A DNA stretch of 64,000 nucleotides from Methylobacterium bullatum (GTDB lineage Bacteria > Pseudomonadota > Alphaproteobacteria > Rhizobiales > Beijerinckiaceae). Below are positions 1-9,579 of this stretch, in pieces; position 1 is the stretch's first letter, and each line of letters opens with the position of its first letter. The notes under the pieces were generated by a model. That model saw nothing but the letters and a program-made list of their open reading frames with translations. It had not been told where the DNA came from and searched no databases. The DNA is taken from positions 1,276,001 through 1,340,000 of the forward strand of contig LR743504.1 of NCBI GenBank assembly GCA_902712845.1. Reading direction: 5' to 3'. A program made the translations under genes and the position numbers.

Positions 1-38
1 CTTCGACCATGCTCGATCGTGAATGAGGCTCGTGCGCC

Positions 39-989
39 ATGGCCCTGACCGTCGCGGTTCAGATGGACCCGATCCAGGCGATCAGGATCGCCGGTGACAC
101 CACCTTCGCCCTGCTCCTCGAAGCGCAGGCGCGGGGGCACGATCTGCTGTTCTATACGCCGGACCGGCTTTCCATGCAGGGGCAGGTGGTGACGGCGCGG
201 GTCGAGCCGCTCCGGGTCCAGGATGTGGAGGGCGCCCACGCGACCCTCGGCGCCGTGGAGCGTGTCGACCTCGCCGATGTGGATGTGGTCCTGATGCGCC
301 AGGACCCGCCCTTCGACATGGCCTACATCACCGCGACCCACATGCTGGAGCGAATTCATCCTCGGACCCTGGTGGTCAACAACCCGGCCGAGGTGCGCAA
401 CGCGCCCGAGAAGCTGTTCGTCCTCGATTTCCCGCAGCTCATGCCGCCGACCCTGATCACCCGCGACAAGGCGGAGATCGAGGCGTTCCGGGCCGAGCAC
501 GGCGCCATCGTCATGAAGCCCCTGCACGGACATGGCGGCGCGGCGGTGTTCCGGGTGTTGCCGGAGGACGCCAATTTCGGTTCGATGTTCGACCTGTTCT
601 CGGTGACGTTCCGCGAGCCCTGGGTGGTCCAGCGCTTCCTTCCCAAGATCACCGAGGGTGACAAGCGCATCATCCTGGTGGACGGCGAGCCGCTGGGCGC
701 CATCAACCGCGTCCCGGCGCTTAACGACATCCGCTCCAACATGGTGCGAGGCGGGGCGGCCGCCGCCTCCGACCTCACCGACCGCGAGCGGGAAATCTGT
801 GCCACTATCGGGCCGGAGCTTCGTCGGCGCGGCCTCATCCTCGTCGGCATCGACGTGATCGACGGCAACCTCACCGAGATCAACGTCACCTCTCCCACCG
901 GGATCCGCGCGATCAAGCGGCTCGGGGGACCGGATCTGGCGGTCTCGGTCTGGGATGCGATCGAAGGGCGGCTGTCCGCCTCGGTCTGA
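39..989 (+). CDS. gshB: Glutathione synthetase
   Basis: This enzyme ligates gamma-glutamylcysteine to glycine with ATP, the second step of glutathione synthesis in the cytoplasm. The 316 residues match the usual length of prokaryotic GshB. The N-terminal domain carries the family motif MRQDPPFD near residue 86. The ATP-grasp domain follows, with the nucleotide-binding lysine in MKPLHGHGG near residue 160 and the metal-binding end EINVTSPTG near residue 285. The chosen ATG starts directly at the conserved N-terminus (VAVQMDPI). The ribosome-binding site is weak. The gene upstream lies outside the window. A glyoxalase II gene (gloB) about 14 kb away also depends on glutathione, but the two are not linked in an operon. 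Confidence 0.96.
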   Translation: MALTVAVQMDPIQAIRIAGDTTFALLLEAQARGHDLLFYTPDRLSMQGQVVTARVEPLRVQDVEGAHATLGAVERVDLADVDVVLMRQDPPFDMAYITATHMLERIHPRTLVVNNPAEVRNAPEKLFVLDFPQLMPPTLITRDKAEIEAFRAEHGAIVMKPLHGHGGAAVFRVLPEDANFGSMFDLFSVTFREPWVVQRFLPKITEGDKRIILVDGEPLGAINRVPALNDIRSNMVRGGAAAASDLTDREREICATIGPELRRRGLILVGIDVIDGNLTEINVTSPTGIRAIKRLGGPDLAVSVWDAIEGRLSASV

Positions 990-1112
990 CGGGATTAAGC
1001 CGGTTTTAAGCGCGGCAGCCTAACGCTCGGTGCCGGTTTCAAACCCTCCGGCTCGATCGATGCACCCCATCACGCAAAACCATTCTTCCGGCCGGTTCTC
1101 CGGCACGGGCCG

Positions 1113-1538
1113 GTGAGTGGCCGCGCCCTGCCCATACGGCTCGCCCGGATGTTCCTGGTCGGCGGCATCGCGACCCTGCTCTATGCCTGCCTGAGCATGG
1201 CGGGGACGACGGTCGTCGGGCTTCCGCTTCCCCTGGCCTCGCCCCTGTCTTACGGCCTCGCCTCGCTTTGGTCCTATGCCGGTCATCGCTGGCTGACATT
1301 CGGTGACCGGCGTCCGGCGCCTCGCGCGGCGTTGCGGTTTTCCTTTCTGACGATGGCCGGCTATGGCGCGGCCGCAGCGATCCCCGCCATCGTCGGCGGG
1401 ATATTCGAGGGGCCTTCCTGGCTCTCGATCCTCGCCGTCTGCATCGGGATTCCCGCTGCGAATTACGTGATCCTGAGCCGGCACATCTTTTCCGAGATGC
1501 CACAGGATCCTCGACCCCGGATAGGGCATACGGGATGA
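1113..1538 (+). CDS. GtrA-like small membrane protein
   Basis: This 141-residue protein has four predicted membrane helices and the GtrA-family signature: a Gly-rich first helix (FLVGGIATLLYA) and a conserved NYVILSRHIF stretch in the last one. GtrA proteins are thought to help translocate polyprenol-linked sugars across the inner membrane. Translation appears to start at GTG 1113; no ATG lies nearby in frame. Its stop overlaps the ATG of the next gene by 4 bp, so the two are translationally coupled. The sugar substrate cannot be deduced. GtrA-like family membership is well supported, but the transport role is inherited from the family. Confidence 0.8.
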   Translation: MSGRALPIRLARMFLVGGIATLLYACLSMAGTTVVGLPLPLASPLSYGLASLWSYAGHRWLTFGDRRPAPRAALRFSFLTMAGYGAAAAIPAIVGGIFEGPSWLSILAVCIGIPAANYVILSRHIFSEMPQDPRPRIGHTG

Positions 1539-3028
1539 GATCCGATCCGGCCTCCCTCCCGGTCTTGACGCAGTCCCCCGGCGCGGCGTCACGACCGTTC
1601 GGGCCTGGGGCGTGGGGAGCCTCGTCGATTCTCGTCGTTCTGGTCGTGGTCATCCTGCTTTCCACGCGCGCCGGCCAGTTGCTCAACGATCCGGACAGCC
1701 AGTGGCACATGGCGATCGGCCGTTGGATCGTCGCTCACGGCACCGTGCCCTGGACGGACCTGTTCTCCCACACCTTCGCCGGATCGCCCTGGATCGCGAA
1801 GGAATGGGCCTCGCAGGTGCTGTTCTATGGGGCCTACGCGCTCGCCGGCTGGTGGGGCGTCTGCATGCTCACCATCCTGGTCGTTGCCGGCTCGCTCGCC
1901 GGCCTGCACCTGTGGCTGCAGTGCCGTGTCTCCACCCTTGCCGCATTGACGACTGTCACGGCCGTGTTCGTGGTCCTCGCGCCGCATCTGCTCGCACGCC
2001 CGCACATCCTCACGGTGCCGATCCTCCTCGTCTGGATGACGGGCCTTGTGGCGGCGCTGGAACGGGGGAGGGCACCGTCCTTCTGGCTCATCCCGGTGAT
2101 GGTGGCCTGGGCCAATCTGCACGGCAGCTACCCGATCGGCCTCGTCATCGCCGCCCTCCTGGCGGGGGAGGGCGTGTTCTCCGGGCCCCACTCCGAATGG
2201 ATCGGCAGGGCTTCGCGATGGGCGCGCTTCCTCACCCTCGCCACGGTCGCCTCCTGCCTGACGCCCTATGGCTATGCGCCGTTTCTCGTGAATCTCGGCC
2301 TGTTCAACAGCGGTGAATCCCTGCCCTTCATCCAGGAATGGCAGCCCCTCGGGCTCGATGGGGCGGGCGTCGTTGCCGTCGCGATGTTCATCAGCAGTAT
2401 CGCGGTGCTGCTGACAGCCCCCCGAAAAACCCTGTTCCGGCTCGGCGTGGTCACGCTCCTCGGGGTGATGATGGTCCGGCACGCACGGTTCGCGGACCTG
2501 TTCGTCCTGGCAGCACCCATCCTCGTGGCGGGGCCTGCCCTGGCGCGTTTCCCGAAGTTGCGCGCCGGGCCGGCGGTCGCCGCCCCGCGGCGTCTCGGCC
2601 TCGTCATCCTGGCCTGTGGTATCCTGGCGATCGCGACGGCGACCCTGGTCACACCACGTCTCAGCGCCGCGATGACGCCACAGGCTGCACTCGACGCGGC
2701 GCGCGCACGGGGCCTCACCGGCCCGGTCTACAACGACTACGATTTCGGCGGTTTCCTGATCCGCTCCGGCGTGCCGACCTTCATCGACGGGCGCAGTGAC
2801 CAGCTCTTCCTCGGCGGCTTCATGAACGGCCTCGACCGGGCGCTCGCCGCCTCGGAGCCCGACCGCTTCGCCGCCCTGCTGGCGCATTACCGCGTCACCT
2901 GGGCGATCGTGCGAAGGGAGGGGCGAAGCGCCGATCGGCTGCGCCGCCTGGAAGGCTGGCGCCTCCTCCATGAGGACGAGACCGCTGCGGTGTATCATGA
3001 GGCCGGCGACGCGCCCGCCGCTCGGTAG
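1535..3028 (+). CDS. Polytopic membrane protein, possibly GT-C-type glycosyltransferase
   Basis: This 497-residue protein has about ten hydrophobic segments and a soluble C-terminal part of about 110 residues. An acidic motif (NDPDSQWHM) directly after the first membrane segment resembles the Asp/Glu placed in the first periplasmic loop of GT-C glycosyltransferases that use lipid-linked sugars. The soluble tail contains FIDGRSDQLF, a motif I associate with bacterial membrane proteins of this uncharacterised kind. It overlaps the GtrA-like gene by 4 bp. Coupling to a possible polyprenol-sugar translocase fits a glycosyltransferase role, but this is inference. I do not recognise a specific named family. 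Confidence 0.7.
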   Translation: MRSDPASLPVLTQSPGAASRPFGPGAWGASSILVVLVVVILLSTRAGQLLNDPDSQWHMAIGRWIVAHGTVPWTDLFSHTFAGSPWIAKEWASQVLFYGAYALAGWWGVCMLTILVVAGSLAGLHLWLQCRVSTLAALTTVTAVFVVLAPHLLARPHILTVPILLVWMTGLVAALERGRAPSFWLIPVMVAWANLHGSYPIGLVIAALLAGEGVFSGPHSEWIGRASRWARFLTLATVASCLTPYGYAPFLVNLGLFNSGESLPFIQEWQPLGLDGAGVVAVAMFISSIAVLLTAPRKTLFRLGVVTLLGVMMVRHARFADLFVLAAPILVAGPALARFPKLRAGPAVAAPRRLGLVILACGILAIATATLVTPRLSAAMTPQAALDAARARGLTGPVYNDYDFGGFLIRSGVPTFIDGRSDQLFLGGFMNGLDRALAASEPDRFAALLAHYRVTWAIVRREGRSADRLRRLEGWRLLHEDETAAVYHEAGDAPAAR

Positions 3029-3124
3029 GTGCTCGTATGTCCCCGGCCGGAGCGGATGCCCGCCGGGATCCGCCGAACATCGGATCCAGCGCCGCTCCAC
3101 CTTGGACGGAGCGGCCTCGTCCCC

Positions 3125-3634
3125 TCAGCCCTTCGAGGCGTGGACCGCGAGTTCCGGCTTGTGGTTCAGGGTCTGGAACACGACGCAATAGCGCTCGGTC
3201 AGCTTGAGGAGCTGGTCGAGCTTTTCCTGCGGCGCATCGGTGTCGAGGGCGAAGTTCAGGCGGATCGCGCGAAAGCCCACCGGGGCTTCCTTGTCGACGC
3301 CCAGGGTGCCGCGGAAATCGAGGTCGCCCTCGGCGCTCACCGTACCGGCGCGCAAGTCGATCTCGAGGGCGGTCGCCACGGCCTTGATCGTGACGCCGGC
3401 ACAGGCCACCAGCGCCTCGAGCAGCATGTCGCCCGAGCAGAGTTCGAGGCCCGAACCGCCGGTGGCGGGGTGCAACCCGGCGACGGCGAGCGCCCGCCCG
3501 GTCTCGACCTTGCAGGCGATGGAGGTGTCGTCCAGCGTGCCCTTGGCCTCCAGGGTGATGACGGCGGATTCCGGCGCGCTGCGGTACTGGTCCTTGAGCG
3601 GGGCCTGGAGCGAGCGCAGGGTGGTGGCGTCCAT
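3125..3634 (-). CDS. OsmC family protein
   Basis: This 169-residue protein has the OsmC/Ohr fold pattern: a beta-rich N-terminal half (VITLEAKGTL), then the central helix with the conserved cysteine in ELCSGDMLLEALVACAG. That helix has two cysteines, near residues 86 and 98, spaced roughly as in the peroxidatic pair of the family. OsmC-like proteins reduce organic peroxides, although many members have no proven substrate. The gene stands alone. It converges with the upstream plus-strand membrane protein and is separated by about 70 bp from the ssu operon downstream. Subtype (OsmC, Ohr or YhfA-like) cannot be fixed by eye. Confidence 0.85.
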   Translation of the reverse strand: MDATTLRSLQAPLKDQYRSAPESAVITLEAKGTLDDTSIACKVETGRALAVAGLHPATGGSGLELCSGDMLLEALVACAGVTIKAVATALEIDLRAGTVSAEGDLDFRGTLGVDKEAPVGFRAIRLNFALDTDAPQEKLDQLLKLTERYCVVFQTLNHKPELAVHASKG

Positions 3635-3708
3635 CGGTTGCTTCCTCGATCGTTGTCGTGGTTGCGTCCGCGTCTAGCGTGGCCCGGGCCGGGACGCCAG
3701 GGTAGGCT

Positions 3709-4482
3709 TCACCACCATTGTGCTGCCTCGATGGGCGCCGCCGCCTGAGCCGGCTTCAGCGAGCGGTCCAGGGCGGCGAGGATGCGCCGGGTGGCGGCCT
3801 CGCTATGGGGCGAGGCCGGATCGCGCGGGCGGGCCAGCGCCAGGGGGATGGCATCGTCGAGGCGGCCGGGTTTGGGGCGCATCACCACCGCCCGGTCGGC
3901 CAGAGCCACCGCCTCTCCCACATCGTGGGTGACGATGAGGATCGTCGGCTTCGTCTCCTGCCAGAGGGCGAGGAGATGGCCGTGCAGGTCCTTTCGGGTG
4001 AAGGCGTCCAGCGCCGAGAACGGTTCGTCGAGGAGGAGCACGCGGGGGTTCGCCACGAAGGCGCGGGCGATGGACACGCGTTGCTGCTGCCCGCCCGAGA
4101 GTTCCCTCGGCCAGCGGCGGGCATGTTCGCCGAGCCCGACCATCTCCAGGGCATGGGCGACGCGGGCCCTGCGCTCGGCCTTGGCGAGGTGGCTCAGTCC
4201 GAAGCCCACATTGTCGGCCACATCGAGCCAGGGCAGCAGGCGCGGTTCCTGGAAGACGAGGCCGACGCCCGGATGCGGCTCTGCGATCCGCTCCCCGTCG
4301 AGGGCGATGCTGCCCTCGCTCGCCCGGTCGAGCCCGGCGACGAGCCGCAGCAAGGTGGTCTTGCCACAGCCCGAGCCGCCGATGAGCGCCACGATCTCGC
4401 CCTGCGGCACGGCGAGGTCGATGCGCTCCAGCGCCCGCGTGCCGTCGGAATAGGTCTTGGACAGGCTATCGAGGGTGAGCAT
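3709..4482 (-). CDS. ssuB: Sulfonate/nitrate-type ABC transporter, ATP-binding protein
   Basis: This is the ATPase subunit of a SsuB/TauB-type importer (257 residues, the normal length). Walker A is GGSGCGKTT near residue 35, the signature is LSGGQQQR near residue 128, Walker B is VLLLDEPFSALD, and the switch histidine is in VTHDV. It is last in the three-gene minus-strand operon substrate-binding protein, permease, ATPase. It starts 36 bp after the permease stop. The family imports alkanesulfonates, taurine or nitrate. The binding protein downstream in the call order resembles SsuA, so sulfonate is the best guess. Confidence 0.92.
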   Translation of the reverse strand: MLTLDSLSKTYSDGTRALERIDLAVPQGEIVALIGGSGCGKTTLLRLVAGLDRASEGSIALDGERIAEPHPGVGLVFQEPRLLPWLDVADNVGFGLSHLAKAERRARVAHALEMVGLGEHARRWPRELSGGQQQRVSIARAFVANPRVLLLDEPFSALDAFTRKDLHGHLLALWQETKPTILIVTHDVGEAVALADRAVVMRPKPGRLDDAIPLALARPRDPASPHSEAATRRILAALDRSLKPAQAAAPIEAAQWW

Positions 4483-4518
4483 CGCGGGGCGCCAGCCTTC
4501 TTCGAACCGGGGGAGGGC

Positions 4519-5382
4519 CTACAAGGTCTCGCGCGCCGTGTCCTGCCAGCGCGTGAGAGGCCGGGTCACGGCGACGAGGACGGCATCGGCCAGCTTGCCG
4601 AGGATGGCGAAGGCGATGATCGCCGCCAGGATCTGGTCGGCCTTGCTGAATTGCTGCCCGTCGATGAGGAGATAGCCGAGCCCTTCGGAGGCGCCCATCA
4701 GCTCGGCGGCCACCACGAACAGGAAGCCGAGGCCGAGGCCGGTGCGGAGCGCAGTGAGGGTCGCCGGAAGCACGGCGGGGAGCAGGATGCGCCGGGCGAG
4801 CTGCAGGGTCGAGAGCCGGAAGATGCGGCCCACCTCGATCAGCTTGCGGTCGACAGAGGCGATGGCCCCCGCCACCCCAATATAGACCGGGAAGAACACC
4901 CCCACCGCGATCAGCGCCACCTTCGGCGTCTCGAGGATGCCGAGCCAGAGGATGAAGAGCGGAACCCAGGCCAGCGATGGCACGGCGCGCAACGCCTGAA
5001 GCGTCGGGTCGAGGATATGGCGGGCGGTGGGAAGCGCCCCGGTGAGGGCGCCCGCCGCGATGCCGGCCACCGCGCCGAAGGCGAAGCCGAGGGCGACGCG
5101 CACCAGCGTCGCCTGAACGTGCATCCAGAGGTCGCCGGAAGCGGCGAGGTCGTAGAGGGTCACCGCGATCCGGCTCGGCGGGGGCATCAGCCGCCCCTGG
5201 GCGAGTCCGGTATGGACGGCGGATTCCCAGCCGATCACCAGGGCGAGGGGCAGGATCAGGCCGAGCGCGAGACGACCGCCCCGATGCCAGGCCGTGTCTC
5301 CCCGTGGCTTGGGCGAAACCGTCCCGTCAGCCGTGTCGCGCGCGGCTGACATCGAGGACTCGGTCGCAGCGGGCTCCTGCAC
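4519..5382 (-). CDS. ssuC: Sulfonate-type ABC transporter permease
   Basis: This inner-membrane permease of 287 residues has about six membrane segments and belongs to the BPD_transp_1 group. The EAA-type coupling loop is recognisable in the GRIFRLSTLQLARRILLPA region near residue 190, and PSLAWVPLFILWLG is a hallmark of SsuC/TauC proteins. The N-terminal 35 residues before the first helix are hydrophilic, so a start slightly downstream is possible. The gene begins 3 bp after the stop of the substrate-binding protein, which shows tight operon structure. Confidence 0.9.
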   Translation of the reverse strand: MQEPAATESSMSAARDTADGTVSPKPRGDTAWHRGGRLALGLILPLALVIGWESAVHTGLAQGRLMPPPSRIAVTLYDLAASGDLWMHVQATLVRVALGFAFGAVAGIAAGALTGALPTARHILDPTLQALRAVPSLAWVPLFILWLGILETPKVALIAVGVFFPVYIGVAGAIASVDRKLIEVGRIFRLSTLQLARRILLPAVLPATLTALRTGLGLGFLFVVAAELMGASEGLGYLLIDGQQFSKADQILAAIIAFAILGKLADAVLVAVTRPLTRWQDTARETL

Positions 5383-5385
5383 GGA

Positions 5386-6360
5386 TCAGCGGGCGGCAGG
5401 CGCGAATTGCGGATCGATCAGCCCATCCACCGCCGCCTTCACGTCGGTACCGGCAGGGATCACTCCGGCCTGCTGCAGGGCGATGCCGGCGGCGGCGATC
5501 GATTCGGCCTGGGCCTTGCCGATGGCGGGCTGGGTCAGGTCGGTGCGCTCGATCTGCCGGGCGATCACCGGTTCGGGCAGCTTCGTCACGGCCACGAGCG
5601 CGCTCTTCAGGGCGTCGGGATTCTTGATCGCGTAGTTCCGGGCGGTCTCGTAGGCGGCGATCACGGTGCGCACGAGGTCCGGGTTGGCCTTCGCGAAATC
5701 CTCCCGCACGTCGAGGACGCCCCAGGTGTTGGCGGCGGCGTCCCGGTAAAACAGCACGTCGTCGTTCTCGATCTCGGAGGCCGCCATCATCGGGTCGAGG
5801 CCGGCCCAGGCATCGACGTCGCCCCGGTCGAGGGCGGTACGCCCGTCGGCATGCTGGAGCAGGACGAGCTTGGCGTCCTTCTCGGTCAGGCCGGCGCCCT
5901 GGAGCGCCCGGATGAGGAAGATGTGCGGATCGGTGCCGCGGGTCACCGCGATGCGCTTGCCCTTGAGGTCGGCGGGCTTGGTGATGCCGCTGTCCTTGCG
6001 GGTGACCAGCGCCGTCCATTCCGGCCGCGAGAAGACGTAGACCGCCTTGATCGGATTGCCGTTGATCCGGGCGAGCAGGGCCGCGGCCCCGGCCGAGGAC
6101 CCAAAATCGATGGCGCCGCCATTGAGGAATTCCAGCGCCTTGTTGGAGCCCAGTGACTGGGTCCAGCGGACCGTGATGCCCTTTTCCTTCAGGGCCTCTT
6201 CCAGGATGCCCTTCTCCTTGAGGATCAGGCTCACCGGGTTGTAGGTCGCCCAATCGAGGCGGATCTCCTTGACCTCCGCTGCCTCACCGGAGCGCGGCAT
6301 CAGCAGAAGCGACGCGGCGCCGCAGATGGCACTCAGGATGGCGCGACGGGACAGAGTCAT
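5386..6360 (-). CDS. ssuA: Aliphatic sulfonate-type ABC transporter substrate-binding protein
   Basis: This exported binding protein of 324 residues belongs to the SsuA/NMT1-like family. It begins with a Tat-like signal (SRRAIL, then a hydrophobic stretch ending near residue 27, AEA). Family motifs include DWATYNPVSL after cleavage, the FGSSAGAAALLA ligand pocket, and the WAGLDPMMAASE hinge region. It is first in the ssuABC-like operon. The 164-bp gap to divergent glnD must carry its promoter and holds direct and inverted repeats described separately. Ligand identity (alkanesulfonate, taurine or other) is inferred from family similarity only. No ssuD monooxygenase is present here. Confidence 0.9.
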   Translation of the reverse strand: MTLSRRAILSAICGAASLLLMPRSGEAAEVKEIRLDWATYNPVSLILKEKGILEEALKEKGITVRWTQSLGSNKALEFLNGGAIDFGSSAGAAALLARINGNPIKAVYVFSRPEWTALVTRKDSGITKPADLKGKRIAVTRGTDPHIFLIRALQGAGLTEKDAKLVLLQHADGRTALDRGDVDAWAGLDPMMAASEIENDDVLFYRDAAANTWGVLDVREDFAKANPDLVRTVIAAYETARNYAIKNPDALKSALVAVTKLPEPVIARQIERTDLTQPAIGKAQAESIAAAGIALQQAGVIPAGTDVKAAVDGLIDPQFAPAAR

Positions 6361-6420
6361 CGGTCAATCGTCTCCATGGTCCCGGCAGTGACGCGGGGCA
6401 TCCGGGGTAGCCAGGACCGT

Positions 6421-6467
6421 TCGTTTCGTCAAACGATATTTCCGGCAGAGAGAACGATATTCTACGG
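6421..6467. promoter_or_regulatory. Repeats in the ssuA-glnD divergent promoter region
   Basis: The 9-mer AACGATATT occurs twice, at 6432-6440 and 6453-6461, exactly 21 bp apart (two helical turns). The first copy overlaps a small inverted repeat, TCGTTT (6421-6426) with AAACGA (6431-6436). The region is AT-richer than its surroundings. Same-face direct repeats between divergent genes suggest a regulator binding site, perhaps for the sulfonate operon. No regulator gene is adjacent, so the ligand and protein are unknown. Confidence 0.35.
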
Positions 6468-6524
6468 ATTGCCTATCACATCTACGCAGCTGCCTAGCGA
6501 TGTCTCTGGTGTCCCTCCGGGAAC

Positions 6525-9332
6525 ATGATAACGGGTTTGCGCATGTTCGATGCTGGCGCCGCCCTCAAAACGGTCCTCACTACTCTCGACCGCGACGTGC
6601 GCGAGGCGACGCAGCTGCGCGCGCTTCTCGTTCCGGAGCTTCGGCGCATCATCGAGCTCGGCCATGCCGATGCCGAAGCCCGCTTGATGGAGGAGCGCGA
6701 CGGCACCGCCTGCGCCCAGCGGATCAGCAACCTCACCGATGCGGTGATCCGCACGATCCACGATGCGGTGGTGTGGCGGCTCTACCCCAACGACAATCCC
6801 TCCACCGGCGAGCAGCTCGCCGTAGTGGCCACCGGCGGTTACGGTCGCGGGACGATGGCGCCGGGGTCGGACATCGATCTCCTGTTCCTGCTGCCCTACA
6901 AGCAGACCGCCTGGTCCGAGAGCGTCGTCGAGGCGATGCTCTACGTGTTGTGGGACCTCAAGCTGAAGGTCGGCCACGCCACGCGCTCGGTGGAGGAGTG
7001 CCTGCGTGAGGGGCGGGCCGACATGACGATCCGCACCTCCCTCCTCGAGGCGCGCTACCTCTTCGGCGCGAGGGCCCTGTACGAGGAACTGGTGACCCGG
7101 TTCGACACCGAACTCGTCATGTGGACGGCGCCGGAATTCGTCGAGGCCAAGCTGCGCGAGCGCGACACCCGCGTCTCGAAGGCGGGCGCCTCGCGCTACC
7201 TCGTCGAGCCCAACGTCAAGGACGGGAAGGGCGGCCTGCGCGACCTCAACACCCTGTTCTGGATCGCGAAATACACCTACCGCGTCCGCGACCAGAGCGA
7301 ACTCGTCCCCGCCGGCCTGTTCACGCCGGAGGAGTATCGGGTGTTCGAGCGCTGCGAGGAGCTGCTCTGGCGCGTCCGCTGCCACATGCATTTCGTCACC
7401 GGCCGGTCCGAGGAGCGCCTGTCCTTCGGCTTGCAGCCGAGGATCGCCGAGCGCTTCGGCTACGAGCCGCGCGGTGGCCTGTCGGGCGTCGAGCGCTTCA
7501 TGAAGGCGTATTTCCTGATCGCGAAGGAAGTGGGCGATCTCACCGCCATCGTCTGCGCCGCCCTCGAGGCGCGGCATGCCAAGCGCACTCCGGTCCTCGA
7601 CCGCTGGATCGGCCGCTTCCGCGATCGCTTCCGCGCCACCGCCATCGAGGCAGAGGATTTCATCGACGATCACGGCCGGATCAACCTGCGCACGGCGGAT
7701 GCGTTCTCGCGCGATCCCGTGAACCTGATCCGCCTGTTCTGGCTCGCCGACCGCCACAACCTGCCGATCCATCCGGATGCGACACGGGCCGCCACCCGCT
7801 CGCTCCGACTCATCGGGCATTCCCTGCGCTCGGACACGGAAGCCAACGGGCTCTTCCTCGATGTGCTGACGTCGAAGAACTCACCGGAGACGATCCTGCG
7901 GATGATGAACGAGGTCGGCGTGCTCGGCCGGTTCATCCCCGATTTCGGCCGCATCGTCGCGCTGATGCAGTTCAACATGTACCACCACTATACGGTGGAC
8001 GAGCACCTGCTGCGGTCCATCGGCGTCCTGGCGGCCATCGATTCCGGTACGGTCTCCGAGGACCACCCCATCGCCACGCGGCTCATCGACACGATCAGCC
8101 ACCGGCGCGCCCTCTACGTCGCGGTGCTCCTGCACGACATCGCCAAGGGGCGTCCGGAAGACCATTCGATCGCCGGCGCGGCCATCGCGGAAAAGATCGG
8201 CCCGCGCTTCGGCCTCACCCAAGCCGAGACCGAGATCGTGGCCTGGCTGGTCGAGCACCACCTGCTGATGTCGATGACGGCCCAGAGCCGCGACCTCTCC
8301 GACCCGAAGACGATCCAGAAATTCGCCTCCGTGGTGCAAACCATGGAGCGGCTGAAGCTCCTGATGATCCTTACCGTCGCGGACATCAAGGCGGTGGGAC
8401 CGGGCGTGTGGACCGCCTGGAAGGGGACGCTGCTGCGTACCCTCTACGACGAGACCGAGGTGCTCCTGTCGGGCGGTCATTCCGAGATCGCCCGGACCGA
8501 CCGGGTCCGCCTCATCCAGATGGGCTTGAGGGAGCAGCTGGCGGATTGGGATCCGGCTTTCTTCGACGCCTATTCCGCCCGGCACAATCAGGCTTACTGG
8601 CTGAAGGTCGACGCTGTCCGCCAGTTCAAGAATGCGGGGTTCGTGCGCGGTGTCATGGAGGACGGCCGCACCGTCGCCACCGCCTACGAGACCGATCCGA
8701 CCCGGGGCGTGACCGAGATCACGATCTACTCGCCCGACCACCCGCGCCTTCTCGCCATCGTCACCGGGGCCTGCGCGGCGCTGGGCGGCAACATCGTCGA
8801 CGCGCAGATCTTCACCACCACCGACGGCTTCGCCCTCGACTCGATCTTCATCTCCCGCGCCTTCGAGCGGGACGACGACGAACTGCGCCGCGCCAAGCGC
8901 ATCACCACGGCGATCGAGCGGGCGCTGAGGGGCGAGATCCGCATCGCCGATCTCGTGGCGGACCGGCACCCGCCGAGCGACCGTTCCAACACCTTCCTGA
9001 TCCCCCCGGACATGGCGATCGACAACGCCCTGTCGAGCCGGGAGACGGTGGTGGAGATCACCGGCCTCGACCGGCCGGGTCTGCTCTACGAGCTGACCAC
9101 CGCCCTCGGGCGCCTCAGCCTCAACATCACGTCGGCCCATGTGGCGACCTTCGGCGAGCGGGCGGTGGACGTCTTCTACGTCACCGATCTCACCGGGACC
9201 CGCGTCACCCAGCCCGACCGGCAGGCGGCGATCCGCAACGCGGTGATGGAGATCTTCGCCAGCGACGTTGCCGCTTTGAGGGCGGAGGGGCTGGAAGCCC
9301 TCGTGGAGTCCCCGCCTCCGCGGGAAGCCTGA
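6525..9332 (+). CDS. glnD: [Protein-PII] uridylyltransferase / uridylyl-removing enzyme
   Basis: GlnD senses glutamine and adds or removes UMP on PII proteins, which controls nitrogen assimilation. All four family domains are present in the 935 residues: a nucleotidyltransferase with GGYGRG (about 104) and the metal-binding pair DID (about 116-118); a GlnD-type linker; an HD hydrolase domain with LLHDIAKG near 535; and two C-terminal ACT domains starting near 730 and 840. The first ATG gives MITGL; a second in-frame ATG six codons on is an alternative. The gene is divergent from the ssu operon and is followed by grpE. Confidence 0.96.
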   Translation: MITGLRMFDAGAALKTVLTTLDRDVREATQLRALLVPELRRIIELGHADAEARLMEERDGTACAQRISNLTDAVIRTIHDAVVWRLYPNDNPSTGEQLAVVATGGYGRGTMAPGSDIDLLFLLPYKQTAWSESVVEAMLYVLWDLKLKVGHATRSVEECLREGRADMTIRTSLLEARYLFGARALYEELVTRFDTELVMWTAPEFVEAKLRERDTRVSKAGASRYLVEPNVKDGKGGLRDLNTLFWIAKYTYRVRDQSELVPAGLFTPEEYRVFERCEELLWRVRCHMHFVTGRSEERLSFGLQPRIAERFGYEPRGGLSGVERFMKAYFLIAKEVGDLTAIVCAALEARHAKRTPVLDRWIGRFRDRFRATAIEAEDFIDDHGRINLRTADAFSRDPVNLIRLFWLADRHNLPIHPDATRAATRSLRLIGHSLRSDTEANGLFLDVLTSKNSPETILRMMNEVGVLGRFIPDFGRIVALMQFNMYHHYTVDEHLLRSIGVLAAIDSGTVSEDHPIATRLIDTISHRRALYVAVLLHDIAKGRPEDHSIAGAAIAEKIGPRFGLTQAETEIVAWLVEHHLLMSMTAQSRDLSDPKTIQKFASVVQTMERLKLLMILTVADIKAVGPGVWTAWKGTLLRTLYDETEVLLSGGHSEIARTDRVRLIQMGLREQLADWDPAFFDAYSARHNQAYWLKVDAVRQFKNAGFVRGVMEDGRTVATAYETDPTRGVTEITIYSPDHPRLLAIVTGACAALGGNIVDAQIFTTTDGFALDSIFISRAFERDDDELRRAKRITTAIERALRGEIRIADLVADRHPPSDRSNTFLIPPDMAIDNALSSRETVVEITGLDRPGLLYELTTALGRLSLNITSAHVATFGERAVDVFYVTDLTGTRVTQPDRQAAIRNAVMEIFASDVAALRAEGLEALVESPPPREA

Positions 9333-9396
9333 GCCCCCTGCAGGCTTGAATCTCGCGGGGGGCTGAGGCGGAGAAGAGGGGCGGGACGGCGCTCGG

Positions 9397-9425
9397 CTTG
9401 ATTTCATCCCGCGCGCGTCTGATAT
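9397..9425 (+). promoter_or_regulatory. Possible RpoH (heat-shock) promoter for grpE
   Basis: In the 247-bp gap before grpE, CTTGAT (9397-9402) is followed after 16 bases by CTGATAT (9419-9425). This is close to the alphaproteobacterial sigma-32 pattern (CTTGAA, 17-18 bases, CYTATNT). The spacing and one mismatch in each box make this tentative. It fits a heat-inducible co-chaperone gene standing outside a dnaK or hrcA operon. Confidence 0.4.
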
Positions 9426-9579
9426 CAGCTGCGATCCCGGAGCATGGTGCCGAACCCCGTCGAGCGGGTTCTCGGCGCCGTGGCCCGGCCCCATTCCGAT
9501 CGACCGCGTGCCGACGGTCTCCGGCGAACGAGACCGGCGACTGGCGCGGGGCGAGCAACCTTGCGATCGACGAAGAGCG

